From positions 1,366,001 to 1,430,000 of the forward strand of contig JAQFVV010000182.1 in assembly GCA_028023455.1 (NCBI GenBank): DNA of 64,000 nt, in the 5' to 3' direction. The stretch is from Epiperipatus broadwayi (taxonomy: Eukaryota; Onychophora; Udeonychophora; Euonychophora; Peripatidae). Shown here piece after piece: positions 11,585-24,679 of the stretch. The first letter of the stretch is position 1. Each line of letters begins with the position of its first letter. The notes under the pieces are model-generated. The model saw only the letters and a list, made by a program, of their open reading frames with translations, was not told where the DNA came from and ran no database searches. Position numbers and translations under genes: made by a program.

Positions 11585-13228
11585 TGCTGTTCCTCATATA
11601 AATATTCAAAAGACCCCCCCCCCATTCAAAAATATCTAGCGTGATTCAGTCTAATTGGAAACGCGATAGTGTTGTGATTCGTTAAAAATGAAAAATAAAA
11701 TCATATTTTTGATTTTTAGTATTGATGGATTTAAATAAAATGTTATGTCGTCTTATTTTATTTTTTTTTATCTGTCTCAATAAAAAAAAGAGAAATTAAT
11801 TATCCAATCATTAAAAAGAAAGAAAAAAGATACTTGAGTTAAAACTGAGGCAGTATTCAAATTAGATACGTTGTGGGAAGAAAAGAACTTCTCTCTCTCG
11901 TCTTACGCAGAGAGCTTTAACAAAATGTGAAAATGAAAAAAAAAGGTTTTACTAGAGGAATTATAATAAAAATGGAATAAATTAGAAGCTCCACTCTCTC
12001 CACACTATGCCATGACTTTCCATAAATGAAATAATCCGCCTTCTTCTTGAATAAACTGGACTGCAAAACTGGAAGGTAATTTTTATAAAATACTAAAACA
12101 TATTTATCATATGTTATGAAATGAATTTACAAAACGGTTGCATACGTTTTGTTTAATAAAATATTAAGACACCTTTATTATAGCTTTATGTTTGGCTAAA
12201 TTATAAATGCCTCAATTATCAAATGATAAATGCTCTACAAACCAAGAATTGTTGAGTTCAAATATTTACCAATCAGTAATGATTCATAAAATAACGAAAT
12301 GTTGTATAAATCATAAATGCTTTACTGCTTCTAAGCCTCTACACATAAATGAATCCAAAATGAATTATTGTATAAATCATAAATGCTTTACTGCTTCTAA
12401 GCTTCTACACATAAATGAATTCAAAATGAATTATTGGATAAACCATGAATGCTCGACTGCTTCTATGGCTCTTCTCTTAAATGAATTCAAAATGAATTAT
12501 TGTATAAACCATAAATACTTTACTGCTTCAAAGGCTCTTCTCTTAAATGAATTCAAAATGAATTATTGTATAAACCATAAATACTTTACTGCTTCTAAGG
12601 TTCTTCTCTTAAATGAATTCAAAATTAACTATTAAATGAATTCGAAATGAACTATTGATGAATCAGAATAATCCCAAACTTCTTCTCATAAAGGAATTAA
12701 TGAACTATTGTTGAATTAGAATATTCACAAGCTTCTTCCCATAAATGAATTCAAAATGAACTATTATTGAATTAGAATGTTTCCAAGCTTATTCTCATAG
12801 AGGAATTAATGAACTATTGTTGAAATTGCAAATTAATTGTTGTTTAATAAATATTTTTGTTACTAAAAATTAAATTGGTTGTCCAGTTATCCAATTCTGT
12901 TTTGTTTTAATGCATCACTCATCAGTTATAGCACTGGTTCATGAGAATCTCATGTTCTCTGAGCTACGTCTGACATAACTTGACCTAGGCCAGTCAGGTT
13001 GTAGTGAGATGGAACTCTAATGGCGCTTTTTTGGGAAACCAAACATAGAAATATTTAGATGTTTCCAGTCTCTATAAAACTACATCCTCTGATGAGCAGG
13101 AAATATTGTTGTAGGAGGCATTAACATCTGCATTAGGAATGTCAATTGATAGTTCCTTCCTACAGCATGCTCATCAGAAAATTGTTACAACTGACGTAAT
13201 AAAAGGGTTGTATGGCGGTCCAGTTACA
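11585..13228 (+). repeat. 3' LTR of element 1
   Basis: 1644 bp, TGCTGTTCC to AGTTACA, near-identical by eye to 7504-9211. It has five rather than six 66 bp units, at 12304, 12370, 12436, 12502 and 12568. It is followed by ATATATTG flanking DNA with no PBS, which confirms it as the 3' LTR. Confidence 0.88.
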
Positions 13229-14235
13229 ATATATTGTAATGATAGTGAGATATATGTTATAAAACACATATAATAGCATTACATATTTCATAATTTAATT
13301 CACTGTTGAAGCAGCCATATTAAATATTTAAAAAATTATGTTAAGCCACAAATTTTATAATAACTTAAGTTTGTATTATTCAAAAATGATGTAATATATA
13401 TTGTTTGAAACATAAAACACCAAGGAATGTAATGAAGCTGAAAAAATATAGCCATTGATATTCAAAGTAATAAAAAAGAACAAAATTTTAATATTTCTAA
13501 AAATTATTTTAATACTGTTTCATAAATTCTAAATTTTCATGCATTAATTTGAAGACTATACTTTTGTTAATAAATTATTTGCATTCATCATTAAATTTCC
13601 AATAAAGTGATATATAATAACACTTACCTAAGGTAATACATCATAAGAACACTTCATAAAATAAAGATAATTAATACCTTTCATTTTTCCTAGTAGCCCT
13701 TCAAAGTGTTTTTTTCATACAGGGGTTTGCAACAAATATGTCATTCCTAATAGCAAGTAGTTAATATTGATCAATAATTGGTATAATTTGAATATTATAA
13801 TAAAGAACTTCTATAATGTTTGTAATTTATTAAAAATTACTACTAAAATAGTCACTATATACCAAATAAAATAATAAAACAAAATAAAAAGTGAATGAAA
13901 TGCTAAATTCATTATAGATATAAACTTAAGGTATATAAGTTAATGGTTTAGAGTCAGTGCAATGTAGTATTGTTTATCCTACCTGTCAGCTTATGACAAA
14001 CACTTCATTTTGTTAGATAGAATTTATCTAAAATATAAAATCAAGTGATTAAATACAAAATGATAGCTTACAATTAAAATAATACTATAACCAAATGCTA
14101 ATATAACTTTCTGATTAGAGCTACTGATGAAAATCTTCATGGAAAGATCTTGGCCAAATTAGCATGCTATTTGACATTCCTGCAGAAGTGTTGTGATGTT
14201 TGAGATGTGTTATCTATCACACTTTCATTGTGACA
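13229..14235. other. AT-rich noncoding stretch
   Basis: No gene or recognisable repeat was seen apart from the first bases (ATAT), which may belong to the element 1 target duplication. Confidence 0.5.
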
Positions 14236-14239
14236 AATA

Positions 14240-14690
14240 GCTACAGTAACCAGACATTGCCAGCATCTGAAATTGTATCTTTACCTGTATACAACTCCAT
14301 ATGGGACACATCCATTAGGGCTATCTGCACACATCCACCAATTGAATCTTCACTTTATAAGTTTTGAGGGCTTATATTGCTTCATGCTACTGTGACCAGT
14401 AAATTTAGTAATAGCTTTGTCAACTGCTATCTCTCTATGCATTTGATATGCAGCTTTAAAATTTACATTGCAGTAGTCTATAATCAGCCTAAGTTTATAT
14501 ACTCTGTCAAAATCTCTATATTTAGTATTTGGCAAGACAATGTTGAATAAAATCTAAATCAGGTCATAGTATTTGCAAAATATGATTGTCTTAGTCTCAT
14601 ATCAGAAATGTCCACTATCATGCCAAAAATGCAGATAATTCATGATATGACAAAGTTATCCAACTGTGAGCAAGTTATCCAACTGTGAGC
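14240..14690 (-). pseudogene. piggyBac-type transposase relic
   Basis: The best-preserved frame, 14535-14350, reads RVYKLRLIIDYCNVNFKAAY, then HREIAVDKAITKFTGHSSMK and QYKPSKLIK. This matches the conserved piggyBac (DDE_Tnp_1_7) block: xLYKIRPxxDHLN, then HxxREIxIDExMxxFKGRSSLKQYMPxKP. In an intact enzyme this block carries the first catalytic Asp; the position after the I(A/S)V motif is still Asp (VDKA). Beyond a stop, sense continues as WWMCADSPNG and VPYGVVYTGKD, matching the following VWxLCDSxTGYVxxxxVYTGK region. Upstream a broken MTxFRF-like stretch fits the preceding region. Stops and frame changes make it a dead fragment of a cut-and-paste transposon. No terminal repeats were found. 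Confidence 0.8.
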
Positions 14691-14699
14691 ATTTTTTTG

Positions 14700-16480
14700 T
14701 TCAGTGTATTTGTTAGTTTCAATAATATTTTTTCATATGTTTATTAAGTAATAATTTTTAAAAATCTAGTATACTCACCAGTGGTGGAAAGCTTGAGTCT
14801 GAAAGACTTAGTAAAATTTGACCTGATAATGTTTATTAGCAACTTATATAGATCTGATTAAGAAGATGGGCCTGAAGTAGGCAGAGCTGCAGCATTTGTA
14901 TTCACACATTTTTGTTTAGTCTTCTTTTTTCTGGTACTACATCTAATTCTAAATCATTGGCAGACAATTCATCAAAAGAACTGCTACAAGAAGCATCCAA
15001 GTTCCATGGCTCACTTATAGGAAAATTGCTGCCTTTTCTAGAATTGGTAAAATCTTGCATTTTTTCCATTATAAATTTCAGGGTAAACACAATTCCATTA
15101 AAAATAAAACACCTGAGAAAAACACAAAAAAAATCAAATTAGTTGATTATAAAAATTTTCATAAAATTATCAATTTTATCACAGAAAAATAAAACTTACA
15201 TTTTCTGAAACTAGAAAAAAAGATGGGAACAAGGATGTAAAAAATGCATGTGCAGACTGCATAGATTTCCAGAAATTTTAAACTGAAACCAGATATTGCA
15301 AATTTTAAAATTCAAAACCAGTGTGTGAGAGTTCAATAACAAAGCAGTTAAATATATATGATCAAATTTATATGAAAGGATAGCTATGTAAATTTTTAAA
15401 TTGTAATAAAATAAAAAGATTGCTTCATATTTTCTTTTAAAAGGGAATAAAGCTTTTTATTGAAAACAGGATGGGAAAAATAATTAGAAATAAAATCTTT
15501 AAAACTCACTCTCCTTTTTATAAATTAAAAATAAGTTAAAAGAATAAATGTTCAAAAATAAATCTTAATAAAACAAATCTAAAATAAAAAAGATTACTTA
15601 ATTAATTAGTGAAAAAAAACTTTTTGAATGCCATTGAAAATTTCTGGCTGATAATGATATTGAAATTGAATTAATTATAAACTATGTAAGCTATCTCATT
15701 GAAATAAATGTGAAGAGATAGTAGATTAATCTAGAAAAAGATTAGATTGAAGAAAAATGTAAAAATCAATTGAATTAAAAAAAATGTAAAAATTAATTTA
15801 AAAAAAGATAGATTTAAAGTACAAAATAAAAATTAAAGCTATGATAATGAAAAGAACAATGGAAGAGTTAAGATATAAAAGTGCAACTTAGCTATTGTTA
15901 TATTCATTCTGGTCTTCATGCTATTATTGATTTATCCAGTTATACAGAGATTCAGAAATCTAAGTACAGGATAGAGCCAATCTTTACTGCTGTGGAAAAT
16001 ATTATTGCATATACTGCCAAACTAACTATGCATTGCTAACCCACCTTAGAAGTGTTTGACTGGGTTTCAATTGTCCATGCCTGGAACCAATGCCCAGAAC
16101 CAATACTTAAGTCATAAAATATATGCTGCTATTCTCTCTCTCCCAATGTTGAGTCACAGAATGGAAGACAAGTCCTGAGAAACCTTTGATGGAGACCAAA
16201 AAGACAACCTGTTGGAAAGTAACATTAAAGAAAACCAAACCAAAGGAAATATGTCATCTCAATATTACAAATAATGAAAACCTAGATATATATATTTTTC
16301 ATAATAATTGTCTATAGACACTTTACCTTTTTTAATGAAATGAACTTTAATGAATGACTATTATAAAATTTAGCCTGAACTAATCATTTATATTTTTTTC
16401 TATGTAAATTTTCATATTGTTATGTTATATTAAATCTGTATGCATGAATAAATATGAATGTTTGTTTAAGTGTTACTTGG
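14700..16480. other. Noncoding stretch
   Basis: Mostly AT-rich without supported genes. A less AT-rich block at about 15900-16250 is unlike its surroundings and may be a fragment of an unidentified repeat. A 19-base direct duplication (AAGTTATCCAACTGTGAGC) occurs near 14650-14690. Confidence 0.45.

Positions 16481-16484
<4 letters not shown>

Positions 16485-16519
<35 letters not shown>
16485..16519 (+). repeat. (TC)n microsatellite
   Basis: About 17 uninterrupted TC dinucleotides. Confidence 0.95.
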
Positions 16520-16522
<3 letters not shown>

Positions 16523-17752
16523 CACTGCATCACCATTTATTTAAATGTTTATATGTGTTAAATTAAATGCACTGGACCACCTTGATTAAGAATAGAAGCT
16601 AGTTTGGGAGATTTCAAGTACTGGTTGGTGTGCCTATTGTACGAGCATGCTGGCTATATAACATATAATCAGCAGGTGCCAGAGGTTGATTCTTAAAACA
16701 AAGAAAGTGCTTTGGAAGGCAGAGTTTTTGTTCCTGCTGTTAAATGTGACATGCTCAGGAAATGTGGTCATGTTATGCTTCATATATCCCAATCTGACCA
16801 TGGATATCGTTGATGGTTATGCTATCAATGGTATTCTCCTCTATGCTTGAAGTGCCAGTCTGTTCTCATGTTTTAGAGACATAATTGAATAATTGTATAA
16901 TGAAATGATAAATATAAAAGATATTGTTTAATAAATAATGTTATGAAAAGATATAAAATAATAATTACCAAGAAAATAAATGTATTAAAGTTTAGATTTT
17001 AAAACTTATTAAAACCAAGATATTAAAAGATATTAATTATTGCAAATATAAGTAAATAAAAGCCAAGAACAAATAATGAAAAATAATCATCCAATACTCA
17101 ACTATAAGAAAAGATAATAAAATATAGTAAGTAAAACTATATAAAGTAAGCTTAGTAAGAATAAATTAAGCTTGTTCCAATAATAGTAAAATATTAATGT
17201 ATCAAGAATAAACAGTAGCCTGTTAAAATAAATAAATACAAGTCCGGCCAAAGTGCGGTCAAAGTTTACCAAAAAAAATTATAAAAGGTATTTTAACCCT
17301 AGTAATAAAAAAAGTTCAGAGAGATCCAGTTCGATATATACATATATATATGCGCAGAAATATGCTCATAATGCATTCAGAATAAATAAAAAATCGACAA
17401 AATCAATTGTAATAAACAACTACTTATAGAAAAATTATCTTAATAATAATTTTGGAGTTAACGTTTTTTCTTTATTATTCTAAAAATGTCTATCTGAAAA
17501 GATATCAAATACAATAAATAACCTATGGGGGAAATGGCTAATGCATTCAAAGACTTTTAAAATTCATGCAAAAATTTTTGAATCTATAATTTAATTAAGC
17601 AATGAAATAGTAATTGAAACATATGTGAGAATTTACTTTATAACTGAAACATGTGTATACCACAGCATTAAAACATAATGTATTAAAATTACTTATTCAA
17701 GGTACCTATTGTTTAAACTACTTTTAGTTTCCATTTCTCAGCATATATTTCA
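16520..17752. other. Noncoding stretch with a less AT-rich island
   Basis: No gene is recognised. 16565-16870 is less AT-rich than the flanks but shows no supported open frame. The remainder is AT-rich, with a short TA-rich tract near 17335-17350. Confidence 0.45.
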
Positions 17753-17760
17753 CAGTAGCA

Positions 17761-18125
17761 CATGGGTCCCCAACCTTTTTGCACTTAAGAGCACATTCTA
17801 TAATACCGGTCAGGTGGCGGGCACCATTTATTTTTTCAAAGTAAATTTATAGTTGGATATTGTTAATAATACACATAATGTACAACGAATTTATTTCAAA
17901 AATAAAATTTTAACATATAATTAACGTTTATATTTTTACGCTGTAAAAATATATTATGCCTTACAATTTTATTACAATATAATACAATAATTTATAAGAA
18001 ATTTTAAAAATTGAAGTTATTTGTATCAGATAAATAATTTTTTATCGTGTTTGGATAGCGGTGGGCACACATAAAATGGTCTGCAGGTGCCATGGTTCCC
18101 GCGGGCATATGGTTGGGGACCCCTG
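17761..18125 (+). mobile_element. hAT-type MITE copy 1 (365 bp)
   Basis: The element starts CATGGGTCCCCAACCTTTTT and ends GGTTGGGGACCCCTG, giving short terminal inverted repeats of the CAGGGGTCCCCAACC type seen in hAT (Tip100/Zaphod-like) elements. It is flanked by a perfect 8 bp target duplication, CAGTAGCA, at 17753-17760 and 18126-18133, as expected for hAT. The interior has no coding capacity. A second copy lies in the opposite orientation at 24015-24381. Confidence 0.9.
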
Positions 18126-18133
18126 CAGTAGCA

Positions 18134-21100
18134 TGTCACATAAATAATATTTGAACATTAAATAGCAAAATTCATAAGCCTGTTGTAAAATTTTGTAAGT
18201 TTTTATTCTTAGATATTTTGTCTTTTCAAACATGATTAAAATAATAATTACTTAAATTTTTGACATGGAAGAATTACATTTAAGTTAATACAACATGCAC
18301 TGCATTAGAATAATTAAACATGGATAGAAATAGTTGTGAATGCTAACAATAGTTTTTTACATTTTCCAACTTGAAGTGACCATTATTAATATTTACTATA
18401 GTAAAAGATTTTCAAAGTAAAACTTGACAATAGAGTAGTATAATAAAATTGGCAGCTATCCTTTAGATAGGATATCTTTTATTTTCAAATCTCATTTATA
18501 TCCTTTCTTGGAATATCAATGAATACAAGCAAGTTGAAAATAAAGCCTCAATTGAGCAAAATATGTCTTATCTCTACTGGATTGTCAATTACACAATGTA
18601 ATCTCCTTCTTAATAATGAGTAATATCTTGCTCAATAAAATAGCTTATTATGAAGTTAGAGTTCTTTATAATATCCTTTTTGTTTAAGTACTTCATAAAC
18701 TTTCAGTCTTTATAGTGAATATCTTACAATTATTTCAGAAAATTTATATTGGACTCCTCATCTCTTCTAAAAAATTTTTTTTAATTATCTCTTATAGTCT
18801 ATTACAATTAAAATCATGTTGCTTACTAATTGAAGTCATCTGTGAATTACATCATCATGAAGATGAGAATTATTATTTTTTCCAGTTCTCTTTCATCAAC
18901 ATGGTTCGTTGCTTAATCAAGTGTTTCAATACATATTTTCCAGTCCAAAAGATAATATAATTGTCAAATACATGTGTACCTATTTATATAGCATTTGGAA
19001 CTGCTTTTTTGTAAAATTATATATTCCCAGAAAGTATATTATACTAATAAAGTATAAAACTCCTAATGAAATAGCATATCTTGTAAAAATTGTGCTTTTG
19101 CCTGAAATTATTGTAAATTTGATAAACTTTGCAGCAAATTATGACATATAATTTGTTATTAATACAATCAGAAGTATCAATTTTGTTTTTTTAAAAAAAT
19201 ATATGTAATAGTAGCTAACCATCTACAAAAATATCTTGTATATATTTATATGTATAAAGTTTTATTTAAAACTAAAGTCAAATAACTATGAATATATTTA
19301 CATGTATAATTGTAATAGTATTCTCTTTAACTCCAATCAATAAAGTTGAAAATAAACAACAATGACAAAAAAGGCGTTTTTAATAATTTTGACAATATAC
19401 ATGTCAAAAACAAAATGTAATTTTTTCATAGATTGATTTTGAAATTATCTAAAACACTCAATGGGTTAACAGATAATTTCATAGCATACTAGAACCCTTA
19501 ATTTCATGGCCCAAGGTTGGAAATTGCCAAATTGTAATGGAATCAGTTAGCAGATTTCTTTAAATCTGTTTGAATCCCATGCTAAATTTGTAATTATAAA
19601 TGGTCTGTAATCGTGCTAGCCTTTGTAATAATGTACAATTAAATAAATCTAACTAAGACTCAAGATCACTTGTTCACTGTATATTCCAGAAATGAAGACT
19701 ACTTTTGATCAACTCTAGATTATACTCATGAGATATATATCTTTATCTGTGTGGGGTTTTAATCTGGTATGATTACTTACACGTGTGGGGTTATGGGTAA
19801 TTCCAAATCTTAAACAAATGATCATAAGCATTTAAATATTCTTAGGGTAAAGTATATGTATATTAATAAATTTATACGCTGTGTCATGATCCAAAGTGCA
19901 AATATGATGAAGTTGAGAAATAAATTTATAACATAAAAAAAAATCAAAGGACGTTAAATTTTTAATAAAGTATTTATTTCATCTTTTATTGTGATATAGG
20001 TGATAGGCAATAATAAATTGAAAATTACAATAAGATAGTAATGGCCATTTCTCTATTTGAGCTTTCAGTGAACTCATAAAACAGATGGTAATATTTATTA
20101 TTTAAAGGTTTATCAAGTATGTGGATATTAAAATGAAAACAGTTTACTATGTGTTTAAATAATACAGTTATAAATAATAACACTTAATATAACAAATTTG
20201 TATAATAAAATGATAAAAACAAAAAAAAAATTTTTTTTAGTCTTCATTTTAACATAAATGCTAACGAATATACAGAGTAAATGTCTTTTTTTTTTAATAT
20301 TATAATAAATTGATCTGTGGGTATTAATTCTACCTATCTGTAGGCACAAAATTCATACATTATATAGTAAAACAATAAAATGATTAGAAACTTGTCTATA
20401 CTTAGTTAATTAACTTATGATTGATCTGTCATATTTAGAAATTACATATATAGATTTCTCTTTTTTTTTCTTAGTAGTTTGATGAAAGCAAACATTAATT
20501 TTCTTTAACAGTTCTTTCTCCTTGGTTCAATCTTTAGACTATTGTTTTCTAAAGTAGTTAACGAAAATGTTTGAGTTTAGAATGGTTTTTATTATTAGTT
20601 TGCTTAAATATCACCTTTACTGAATGGCAATATAATTCAGATGATTGGCCATAATATTTTTTTTTTTTACAGTTGCTTCTTAAATTTTAAATATTTGTCT
20701 CTCCCTTCTCCATATTGGGATGAGTTAATTAAATATATAATTTTCTTCCTTAGTTATACATGTTTATGGCCATGATTTAAGATAGAACATACAGACAGGA
20801 GAATGGAAAAATCCTTAGATAGTAGTTTGCTTTCTAGTGTATTCTATCAATTATGAAAGACATAAATGGCAATTTATTTTTCTGTTGTTAAAAGTAAAAT
20901 TAATAAGGCAAAAGTTTTTTGATAATTTTCCTTCACTGGACTTGATAAAGCAAAACAAAAAATTGTTATTCCTTTTTTTAAATTTGTTTTTTTATTATAT
21001 ATATAGAATTTTCACAAGATCTGTTTTCTAATCTTTTATTGTTAATATAAATTATAGCAATGGCATAAGTGATTATACTATAATACTTTAGAATGATTTA

Positions 21101-21135
21101 TGTGTGTGAAAAAATTAAAAAGTAAATAACTAACA
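18134..21135. other. Long AT-rich noncoding stretch
   Basis: No gene, mobile element or structured repeat is supported. Small open frames here have AT-driven composition (Phe, Ile, Lys, Tyr) and no recognisable motif. Confidence 0.5.
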
Positions 21136-21139
21136 ATAC

Positions 21140-21600
21140 ATATGTATATTTCTAATTTCAGTTATTATTATTATTTTTATTACATTTCAATACAATTCAC
21201 ATTTTGTTTTGTTTTCATCTCTTTTTTTGATTATTACTGTTGCCTCTTCACTACTCTTAGATAAAAGATTAGTTTTACAAATGTCAAAAAAAAAAATAGT
21301 TGTTTTTTTTTTTATAAAAAAAAAAAATAGTTGTGATGATAAACATGACTTGATACAAAATCTTTGTAATATTTTATACATATATTTTTTTGATAGCAAT
21401 TGAGATTAAGGGTTGGACTATTTTAATCCGTACAATATATATCAATAATTTCAATCTCTGGGGTCAAGTTGCAATCTTTAGGGGCTATAAAATATATTGC
21501 ATGATAAATAAATATGGAATTCCATCTTTATTGTTAAAAGAAGGTTGCCTTGACAACAGTTTGAAATTGTTGATTGTTATTGATATTGAACTTGTCTAAG
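21140..21600. repeat. Dispersed repeat, second copy (related to 3.9-4.9 kb)
   Basis: Matches 3885-4145 and 4760-4900 in order and orientation, including TTGCCTCTTCA, ACTCTTAGATAAAAGATTA and GGTTGCCTTGACAACAGT. No retroelement gene lies alongside, so this may be a solo LTR fragment or another short dispersed repeat. Small open frames within it are not conserved between copies. Confidence 0.6.
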
Positions 21601-22323
21601 TATTGATTGTTTTTAATGATATATATAAACACATTGTTTTGTTACTTCTTTATCTTGTTGATGAGTTTATATATGAGTACTTTAATAATAATAATCCATT
21701 CTATCATTCTAAGAAGACAGATTAAAAAACAACCTTTAAAAGTTAATGTCAAAGGTTTCTTCAAAAATTCCAGAATAATTTATTGACCAAGCTTGCTAAC
21801 TAGCTGAATAATAAGAATATTAGCACTTTTTAATTTTTATTTATTGAAAAACTAAAATTTCTACTGTCTGGTGCTTTTGATGGAATAGTCTAGTTAGTTA
21901 GTATAATCAGTTCAGATTCAATTTTTACACTAGCTGTTATTGATTAAGTCCAATAATATCTGAAAAAGAAAGCAGATCACTCCAAATAATATATTCCACA
22001 CCAAGCTGTGTTTTTATTAACAGGTAAATGAATTTAAAAAGTATAGTTTCATTCTTCCTAAAAATATTTAAACTCATTGAAATAGTTCAGTATATAAGCA
22101 CGTGTACAAAGTTGCTTGCGTTTGTTAAAAAAATACACTTAAGATTAAAGTACAATTAGGCAATATATTGAAATCTTTAGAAAGAAAAAATTCCTGCAAT
22201 AGTTTGCCTAAATAATCACAATATGAAATATATAATGTGGGAGTATTGGTGTTTTAATATTGGATTGTATAGTTATGCAAAAGCCATCTTTAGCTTTTTG
22301 TTCTTTTTATACTTTCTCTTTTC

Positions 22324-22324
<1 letters not shown>
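21601..22324. other. AT-rich noncoding stretch
   Basis: No gene or repeat is recognised. Confidence 0.5.
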
Positions 22325-22411
<87 letters not shown>

Positions 22412-22430
22412 TTCTCTCTCTTATTTAAGC
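22325..22430 (+). repeat. Poly(C) tract followed by (CT)n
   Basis: A run of 57 C (22325-22381) grades into imperfect CT repeats to about 22430. Apparent Pro/Ser/Leu-rich open frames through it are artefacts of the homopolymer. The exact length of such a tract is often unreliable in an assembly. Confidence 0.93.
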
Positions 22431-24006
22431 TTCTCTATCTATTTCTCTTTTCTTTTTCTGAAATTAGAATAACTATTCTTCTTTGAAAGTGACAATTAAT
22501 GATTGTCTGAGTCTTTTATAAATATTTAATTATTTTTTATTATTAACACATTATCCGTATTGATGCTTTCTTAAATTTTTATTTGTATTTCTTTTAAAAA
22601 TCTCATAAGCCTTAATTATATAAACTTCTGTTAGAAATGTATATATAAAACGTGATGCCAATTTTAAAACTACAATATTCTATTTACTGACCTAATTGGA
22701 AAATTATTGAATTTTTTAAGCAAAAAAAAAAATTGTACTAATCATCATGAGCTGTTAATCATTAAAATCTAATTAAATCAGATTCAAACTAAATGTTACG
22801 TGCTTCTATAATTAAAATGGTTTTAATATACTATTTTTATTTATATATAACAAAAACTAATTTACACTCAATAATGAATATTCTTGTTTTTTTTTATATT
22901 AGGAAAAAATAATAATTATCAGCGACTAATTATGTCATACTTATGGGTGCTATGTAAGTAGTATATGTGGAAATAAATAAACAATCTATCTGCAGATGTA
23001 AAAAATTTAAAAAGCTACAAAATATTTAAAATATTTTCCTCAAATATTTGTTTGACAGATAATTCAGACCAACAAAAATACTTTTCTTTAAAAATAAAAA
23101 TATCATAAATTTTGCAATTGAAAACACTATATCATGTTAAGTACTAATATTATCTAAAATCTCAGAATTCTCAAAACTAAAATATCTAGCAAATACTTAT
23201 TCTTGATTAAAAAAATAAAAGTACAATAATTTTTAACGCAAATAGTGATTTTTTTAAAAAAGATAGAATAAAATTTTATTAACTTTATAATAAATAATTT
23301 ATATAAATTGGTAAAACAGTTTTTATATACTCGCTGCGGAGTGTGTGGGGAGGGAGGGCATCTCCAGTAACTTTTTAAAACAAACAAAATTATTGTTCAC
23401 AAGCTTTCCAACTAACTCCATGTGATGGGGGATTGAATATCTTTTTATTCTTGTTTATCAGAATACGAAAGAAATTAATAATCGATGAATATGTAATAGA
23501 ACTTATCCCAGATTAATATCAGCAGCAGCTATACACAAATAAATGTGGGCAACAGATAAATGTGTTCTCATGTTAATATTTTAGGCCTTATTACAAACAC
23601 ATTGGCAAAATTTTGATATTTTTTGAAAGCAATTAATTATTGTTACAAACTTCAATAGTTGTTAAACACTAAAATTAACAGTGTAGGTTTTCAAGTTTGT
23701 TATATTATTAAGTTTTAATGCATGAGTTGTGGGTAGAATAAGTTTGTTTTTGAATTCGCAAAGAAGAAAAGATTTAACAATAAATGCACTATTAGTGTTT
23801 TAATTAAAAGAAAACATATACAAAAAATCTGCATGCCATAACTATAAATTGAATGTGGAATTTCCAAAGCAATATACTTTAAAATTTTACAGAATATATT
23901 TTAATGGCTGTTGTTATTCTAAAAAAAAAATTTAAGAATTAAAAGTCACATATGAATCTGAAAAATAATATAATCTTATTAAATTAATAATTAATAAAAA
24001 AATATA
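22431..24006. other. AT-rich noncoding stretch
   Basis: No gene or repeat is recognised. A short GC-richer patch lies at 23333-23362. Confidence 0.5.
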
Positions 24007-24014
24007 GAGTATAT

Positions 24015-24381
24015 CAGGGGTCCCCAACCCTATGCCCACAGGCACCATGGCACCCGCAGACCATTTTACGTGTGCCCGCTGCTATTCGAACAAAGATAAA
24101 AAATTATTTATCTGATACAAATAAATTTTAATTTTTAAAATTTCTTATAAATTATTGTATTATATTGTAATCAAATTGTAGGGCATACTATACTTTTACA
24201 GCATAAAAATATAAATGTTAATTATATATTAAAATTTTATTTTTGAAATAAATATTTTTTTGTGCATTATGTGTATTATTAACAATATGCAACTAAATTT
24301 ACATTGAAAAAATAAATGGTGCCTGCCACCTGGCCGGTATTATAGAATGTGCTCTTAGTGCAAAAAGGTTGAGGACCCCTG
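24015..24381 (-). mobile_element. hAT-type MITE copy 2 (367 bp)
   Basis: The element runs from CAGGGGTCCCCAACC to GGTTGAGGACCCCTG. It is flanked by a perfect 8 bp target duplication GAGTATAT at 24007-24014 and 24382-24389. Its sequence is the reverse complement of copy 1 at 17761-18125, including the GCACCATGG and GGTATTATAGAATGTGCTCTTA blocks. It is non-coding, so any movement would need a hAT transposase in trans. Confidence 0.92.
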
Positions 24382-24389
24382 GAGTATAT

Positions 24390-24679
24390 TTTGATCACAT
24401 TTTAAATAATACAAAAATTTTAATAATTACCTTTAATGATACTTATATTTAATTCCTTATTCCCTTTGCTGGAAGCTTGCCAGGTGTTTTTTGTTTAATT
24501 ATCCATTTTCAGGGGCATCAAAATATTTGTTTTTTTTCCTCAAAATTATTTTATTGCAGGTGATATTTGTTAATTTTAAAAAGTATAACAAATCAAATGT
24601 AAATTAATGTTAAGTTTAAATAATTAATAATAATTTTTTATAAATGTCATTCAGAGCATTTAATTAATTATTTTTTTTA
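24390..24679. other. AT-rich noncoding stretch
   Basis: No feature is recognised. Confidence 0.5.

Larger units (their letters stand above)
7504..13228 (+). mobile_element. LTR retrotransposon 1, gag-only, likely non-autonomous
   Basis: Near-identical direct repeats at 7504-9211 and 11585-13228 flank a 2.37 kb internal region. Each repeat starts TGCTGTTCC and ends GTTACA, satisfying the TG...CA rule of LTRs. A TTTGGCGCC primer-binding site directly follows the first repeat, and a purine-rich tract precedes the second. The flanks give AATA upstream and AATAT overlapping the last A downstream, so a 4-5 bp target duplication is plausible but offset by one base. The only coding content is a frameshifted, charged gag-like gene. 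With no protease, RT or integrase, the element would depend on enzymes supplied in trans. The strong LTR identity by eye suggests fairly recent insertion. Confidence 0.88.

Noticed and set aside
22223-22486. Proline-rich 87- and 70-codon open frames
   Set aside because: Created by the poly(C)/(CT)n tract; two frames are open over the same homopolymer.
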